A stretch of DNA of 64,000 nucleotides, from positions 62,001-126,000 of the forward strand of contig NZ_AUMK01000014.1 in the NCBI RefSeq assembly GCF_000430645.1, read 5' to 3'. The position numbers and the translations under genes were made by a program. Positions within the stretch are counted from its first letter, which is position 1. The number at the start of each line of letters is the position of its first letter. This document shows positions 60,798 to 64,000 of this stretch, one piece after another. The notes under the pieces were generated by a model. The model was not told the DNA's origin, searched no databases, and saw only the letters and a program-made list of their open reading frames with translations. Source of the stretch: Aquimarina latercula DSM 2041. Its GTDB lineage: Bacteria; Bacteroidota; Bacteroidia; Flavobacteriales; Flavobacteriaceae.

Positions 60798-62123
60798 ATG
60801 ATTAGAAAAGTAATAATAACAGTTCTTTTGATAAACATTGTGACCATACAGGCACAAACATTTAATAAATCTACATTAGACAGTTTTTTTGAATTATTGG
60901 ATGCTAATGATAAAGGTATGGGAAGCATTTCTATTTATAGACAAGGAAAAGAAATCTATAAAAATTCCATTGGTTATCTTGATTTAGCACATAAAACAAA
61001 GGCAAATTCTGAGACGATATATAGAATTGGGTCTATTACAAAAACTTTTACAGCAACAATAATCATGCAATTAATAGAAGATAATAAGTTGGATTTAGAA
61101 ACCTTATTAAGTGATTATTTCCCAAAAGTTTCTAATGCTGATAAAATAACAATTGGACATATGTTGCGTCATCGTAGCGGTTTATTTAATTTAACAGAGG
61201 ATGAAGATTTTATGAAATGGATGATTGTACCTAATACTAGAAAACAGATGATAGATAGATTGTTGAAAAAAGAAGGGAGTTTTGAACCTGGAGAAAAGAC
61301 AGCATATTCTAACACGAATTATTTGTTACTCTCGTACATCGCCGAAGAAATTGAAGGTAAAACATATTCAGAAATTTTGCAGTCGAGAATAATACACCCT
61401 TTAGGTCTAAAAAGAACTGCTTACGGAAAAAATATTGATACAAGTAACAATGAAGCTCTTTCTTATGTTAAGAATGATAATAAGTGGGTTAAAATAGAAA
61501 AGCATACTGATATGAGCGTGCCGATAGGAGCTGGAGCAATAGTATCTACACCAACAGAGGTTAATATTTTTTACAATAGTTTATTTTCTGGGAAACTAGT
61601 ATCAAATGCCTCTTTAGAAATTATGATGGATACATCTACAGGAATGGGAATCGGTCTAGGAGGAGAGACCTTTTTTGGAAAACAAGCCTATGGTCATAAT
61701 GGAGGTATTGATGGTTTCCAATCCCTTACAATGTACCTGCCAGAGGAAAAAATAGTGGTTTCTTATATAGGTAATGGAGTAGTAATGTCACCAAATAATT
61801 GTATTGTAAATGTATTAAAAAGCTATTATGATCAGGATTATAAACTTCCAGTGTTTAATGCACCATTAGAGTTTGCTACAGAAGAATTGGATGTTTTTTT
61901 AGGGGTTTATATTAGCAAGTCCTTCCCTTTTCAAATTACTTTTACAAAAGAAAATACAACGTTGATTGCCAGTGCTAAAGATGGTCCTACATTTCCATTA
62001 GTTGGATATCAGAAGAATGGATTTAAATCAGATAGAGCAGGAGCGACTATTAACTTTAATACAGATGAAAGTACAATGGTACTAGAGTTAAATGGAAATA
62101 AAGTATCTTTTAAAAGAAAATAA
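60798..62123 (+). CDS. Secreted serine hydrolase, class C beta-lactamase-like
   Basis: A protein of about 441 residues from ATG 60798 with signal peptide MIRKVIITVLLINIVTIQAQ. The hydrolase domain has SxxK in IGSITKTFTATIIMQL (nucleophile Ser near 82), YxN in YSNTNYLLLSYIAEEI (Tyr near 162), and HNGGIDGFQS near 300, replacing the KTG triad element. A C-terminal beta-barrel-like region follows. It may act as a D,D-peptidase, esterase or beta-lactamase; the true substrate is unknown. Confidence 0.88.
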   Translation: MIRKVIITVLLINIVTIQAQTFNKSTLDSFFELLDANDKGMGSISIYRQGKEIYKNSIGYLDLAHKTKANSETIYRIGSITKTFTATIIMQLIEDNKLDLETLLSDYFPKVSNADKITIGHMLRHRSGLFNLTEDEDFMKWMIVPNTRKQMIDRLLKKEGSFEPGEKTAYSNTNYLLLSYIAEEIEGKTYSEILQSRIIHPLGLKRTAYGKNIDTSNNEALSYVKNDNKWVKIEKHTDMSVPIGAGAIVSTPTEVNIFYNSLFSGKLVSNASLEIMMDTSTGMGIGLGGETFFGKQAYGHNGGIDGFQSLTMYLPEEKIVVSYIGNGVVMSPNNCIVNVLKSYYDQDYKLPVFNAPLEFATEELDVFLGVYISKSFPFQITFTKENTTLIASAKDGPTFPLVGYQKNGFKSDRAGATINFNTDESTMVLELNGNKVSFKRK

Positions 62124-62133
62124 ATAATATAAA

Positions 62134-62177
62134 AAAAACCTCTGTTTCTCTAGTTACAATAATAAACAGAGGTTTTT
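62134..62177. terminator. Bidirectional terminator between serine hydrolase and CDGSH genes
   Basis: AAAAACCTCTGTTT (62134-62147) pairs with AAACAGAGGTTTTT (62164-62177), a 14-bp perfect stem, flanked by A and T runs. It separates convergent genes. Confidence 0.85.
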
Positions 62178-62180
62178 CTA

Positions 62181-62417
62181 TTATTTATGTGATCCATCGC
62201 AATATGGTGGGTTACTAGTTAATTTACAGGTACATAAATATGCTTCCTTTGCTTCTTCCACAGTAAAAATAGTTGGAGGAGTGCCTCCAGTTGTTTTATG
62301 CGCTCCGTTACAAAAAGGTTGGTTTTCACTATGACCACAGGTACACCAGGCGTAATTTTTATTAGCTTCTAATTCACAAGGAACTGGTGAGTCACCACCT
62401 CGTATGTTATTCTCCAT
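62181..62417 (-). CDS. Double CDGSH iron-sulfur protein
   Basis: A 78-residue small protein with two CDGSH-type [2Fe-2S] motifs, CTCGHSENQPFCNGAHK (about residues 25-41) and CTCKLTSNPPYCDGSHK (about 62-78). Each has the C-x-C-x7-8-C-x3-H ligand set. The first motif has Asn and Ala in place of the usual Asp and Ser, which is typical of MitoNEET-related bacterial forms. Likely role is redox or iron-sulfur handling in the cytosol. It is a convergent single gene before the riboswitch region. Confidence 0.9.
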   Translation of the reverse strand: MENNIRGGDSPVPCELEANKNYAWCTCGHSENQPFCNGAHKTTGGTPPTIFTVEEAKEAYLCTCKLTSNPPYCDGSHK

Positions 62418-62585
62418 AATCTTAATTATTTTGATATTAAAATTATTAATTCCTAAATTAAGATTGATTTTAAATTAAGAATGTTTAAATAATCTTCTTT
62501 TAATGCTGTTTTAGGAGTGTCATCAGATTATTTAAAGTATTTTTATGTAGAATTAAAGTTCTTTAGATAAAATTTTATATCAACC

Positions 62586-62754
62586 AATATAGGTTTTGCT
62601 TAATTGTGAATTAATAGGGAATCGTGTGAGAATCACGAGCTGTCGCGCAACTGTAAGTAACCATATAGTTTTTATCAATTTATATCCACTGTTTTATTAT
62701 AAAAAATGGGAAGGATGATAAAAATGTTATAAGTCAGGAGACCTGCCTATTATT
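62586..62754 (+). ncRNA. Cobalamin (B12) riboswitch
   Basis: Between 62586 and 62754 the conserved elements of an AdoCbl-type cobalamin riboswitch occur in order: AGGGAA then GTGAGAATCAC (P4-P6-like hairpin), GCTGTCGCGCAACTGTAAG, CCACT, GGGAAGG, and the B12 box AAGTCAGGAGACCTGCC (62731-62747). A P1 stem can form from TATAGG and CCTATTA at the two ends. It lies 179 bp upstream of metE and in its sense orientation. Confidence 0.92.
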
Positions 62755-62802
62755 GAATTGACTATGCTTTCGCGAATTGAAGTTTTGGTTAAGTTTGATG
62801 CA

Positions 62803-62831
62803 CACTAAAAGGGTTTTTAACTTTTTTGGTG
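62803..62831 (+). terminator. Possible riboswitch expression-platform hairpin
   Basis: CACTAAAAG (62803-62811) can pair with CTTTTTTGGTG (62821-62831), with one bulge and a G-T wobble, just downstream of the riboswitch and 102 bp before metE. Its T-run lies within the stem, so termination is uncertain. Confidence 0.35.
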
Positions 62832-62933
62832 ATATAACTATATGCATTATTTTAATTCTCTTCATTTCTATAAGCACACTAATTTATACAAAGAGCTTTA
62901 AAAATTAATATTAATTTTTAAAAGTTTAAAGTT

Positions 62934-64000
62934 ATGCTTACACACAATCTTGGCTATCCGCGTATTGGTAGCGAAAGGGAATTAAAAAAAGTTTCAGAAC
63001 AATATTGGTCTGGAAAAACTAGTAGGAAGAATTTACTACAGGTAGGAAAAAACATCCGAAAAGAGAATTGGTTATTACAAAAAGAAGCAGGTATAGATTT
63101 AATACCGTCTAATGATTTTTCATTTTATGATCAAGTTTTAGATATGTCATTGATGGTTGGAGCGATCCCCAAAAGATATCAGAGCCTATTAGTTAATAAG
63201 CTTAGTTATTTAGACTTGTATTTTGCAATGGCTAGAGGATATCAAAAGGATAGTTATGATATTACAGCGATGGAAATGACAAAATGGTTTGATACTAACT
63301 ATCATTATATTGTTCCAGAGTTTTATAAAAATCAAGAGTTTACCTTGTCTTCTACGAAAGTAATTGATGAGTTTTATGAAGCAAAAGAAATTGGTATACA
63401 AACAAAACCAGTATTAATTGGTCCTGTGTCTTATCTGTTATTAGGAAAAGCAAAAGGAGAAAGTTTTGAAACAATTGATCTAGTGGATAAGTTAATACCA
63501 GTATATATAGATTTAATAAAGAAATTGGTTTCTTTAGGGGTGGAATGGATACAATTCGATGAGCCTTTTTTAGCACTTGATCTAACCAAAAAAGAGAAAG
63601 AAGTATACAAACAAGCATATCTTAAATTAAAAAGCTCTTTTCCGGATTTAAAAATAATGATAGCAACCTATTTTGAGAGTATCCAAGATAATTTAGAATT
63701 AATAGCAAATAAACTTCTTATTGATGCGATTCATATTGATTTAGTCAAGTGTCCAGAACAATTAGATAGTGTATTGGATAGTATTCCCGAACGGATACAT
63801 CTTTCATTAGGGGTTGTAGATGGAAGAAATATATGGAAAAACAATTATCAAGAGTCATTATCATATATAAATAGAGCGAAAGAAAAGAGAGAAGAAAACA
63901 CTGTTTTGATAGCACCTTCTTGTTCATTACTTCATTCACCATGTGACTTAGATTTAGAAGCAAATAATGAGAAATTATCCTTAGAGGTTAAAGACTGGTT
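62934..64000 (+). CDS. metE: 5-methyltetrahydropteroyltriglutamate-homocysteine methyltransferase, N-terminal part
   Basis: Translating from ATG 62934 gives an open frame to the window end (355 codons so far): MLTHNLGYPRIGSERELKK, WSGKTSRKNLLQVGKNIRKENW, GAIPKRYQS, MEMTKWFDTNYHYIVPEF, KPVLIGPVSYLLLGKAKG. This is the N-terminal barrel of MetE, the cobalamin-independent methionine synthase. The gene is cut off at the right border. It lies downstream of a B12 riboswitch, as expected when cells use MetH if cobalamin is available. Confidence 0.95.
   Translation, partial: MLTHNLGYPRIGSERELKKVSEQYWSGKTSRKNLLQVGKNIRKENWLLQKEAGIDLIPSNDFSFYDQVLDMSLMVGAIPKRYQSLLVNKLSYLDLYFAMARGYQKDSYDITAMEMTKWFDTNYHYIVPEFYKNQEFTLSSTKVIDEFYEAKEIGIQTKPVLIGPVSYLLLGKAKGESFETIDLVDKLIPVYIDLIKKLVSLGVEWIQFDEPFLALDLTKKEKEVYKQAYLKLKSSFPDLKIMIATYFESIQDNLELIANKLLIDAIHIDLVKCPEQLDSVLDSIPERIHLSLGVVDGRNIWKNNYQESLSYINRAKEKREENTVLIAPSCSLLHSPCDLDLEANNEKLSLEVKDW

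Noticed and set aside
63210..63963. Three minus-strand open frames of 63-88 codons at the right border
   Set aside because: They lie antisense to a clear metE reading frame (62934 onward) with strong family motifs, and their translations show no domain.
1..64000. CRISPR arrays, tRNA/rRNA genes, insertion sequences, prophage
   Set aside because: On reading I saw no regularly spaced direct repeats, cloverleaf-like TTCGAAT-type elements with acceptor pairing, transposase-like proteins or phage structural genes. A tRNAscan or ISfinder run could overturn this.

Overview
The window looks like a stretch of chromosome from a marine-type member of the Flavobacteriaceae (Bacteroidota), possibly near Aquimarina. 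The genus is an inference from gene content and was not tested. The DNA is strongly AT-rich. Several genes carry the Bacteroidota -7 promoter box TAnnTTTG rather than Shine-Dalgarno sites, and secreted proteins end in type IX secretion (T9SS) sorting domains. Family markers include RprX/RprY-type two-component genes, YtxJ of the bacillithiol system, DUF4835/PorD-like and DUF6913-like proteins. I see no rRNA, tRNA, CRISPR array, insertion sequence or prophage. Most genes are chromosomal housekeeping genes with a few accessory insertions.

Bases 1-15,900 (mostly + strand): three tandem paralogous membrane proteins come first. A dense core block follows: DUF6913-like, dapA, an inward-rectifier K+ channel, bamD, rpoZ, coaBC, DUF4835, recN, fabI, a family-2 glycosyltransferase, a YbbR protein, coaE and an RprX/RprY-type sensor kinase and regulator. 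Bases 15,850-23,700 (- strand): miaA overlaps a voltage-gated K+ channel with a C-terminal zinc ribbon. Then come an exonuclease-GIY-YIG fusion, a YggS-type PLP protein, DUF1015, an M23 peptidase lipoprotein, a 3-hydroxyacyl-CoA dehydrogenase and a Gfo/Idh/MocA oxidoreductase. Bases 23,900-35,300: thioredoxin-like protein, pcm, smpB, several small secreted proteins, a GH5 cellulase-like enzyme with a T9SS tail, an unlisted 41-residue membrane peptide, a thioesterase/TetR pair with matching operators, and a secreted endonuclease with a T9SS tail.

Bases 35,500-44,200: clpB, the bacillithiol protein YtxJ, a truncated globin and small membrane protein under an FNR-like site, the adjacent Crp/Fnr regulator, a lipoprotein, fumarylacetoacetase and glyA. 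Bases 44,400-56,600 (accessory): a 1082-residue VPS10/BNR-repeat secreted protein, a DUF6602-like nuclease-fold protein, an orphan membrane-anchored LytTR regulator, a DUF2306-like membrane protein, a CMD/AhpD-like protein, an LspA, a GNAT, a leucine-rich-repeat protein and a beta-helix lipoprotein. Bases 56,700-64,000: lpdA, a LytS/LytR-type pair, an orphan TolQ/ExbB-like protein, a class C beta-lactamase-like serine hydrolase, a double CDGSH protein, and a cobalamin riboswitch in front of metE, which runs off the window end.

The best regulatory readings are these. An FNR-type palindrome abuts a complete TTG-N17-TAACTTTG promoter in front of the globin operon, directly downstream of a Crp/Fnr gene. 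Two near-identical palindromes flank a tetR gene. Two promoters have -7 boxes exactly 4 nt from ATG, implying leaderless mRNAs. A B12 riboswitch sits before the B12-independent methionine synthase. No single obviously new multi-gene system stands out. The most unusual items are the microprotein whose last codons lie in a 25-bp perfect inverted repeat, the tandem membrane-protein triplet, and the globin/FNR unit.
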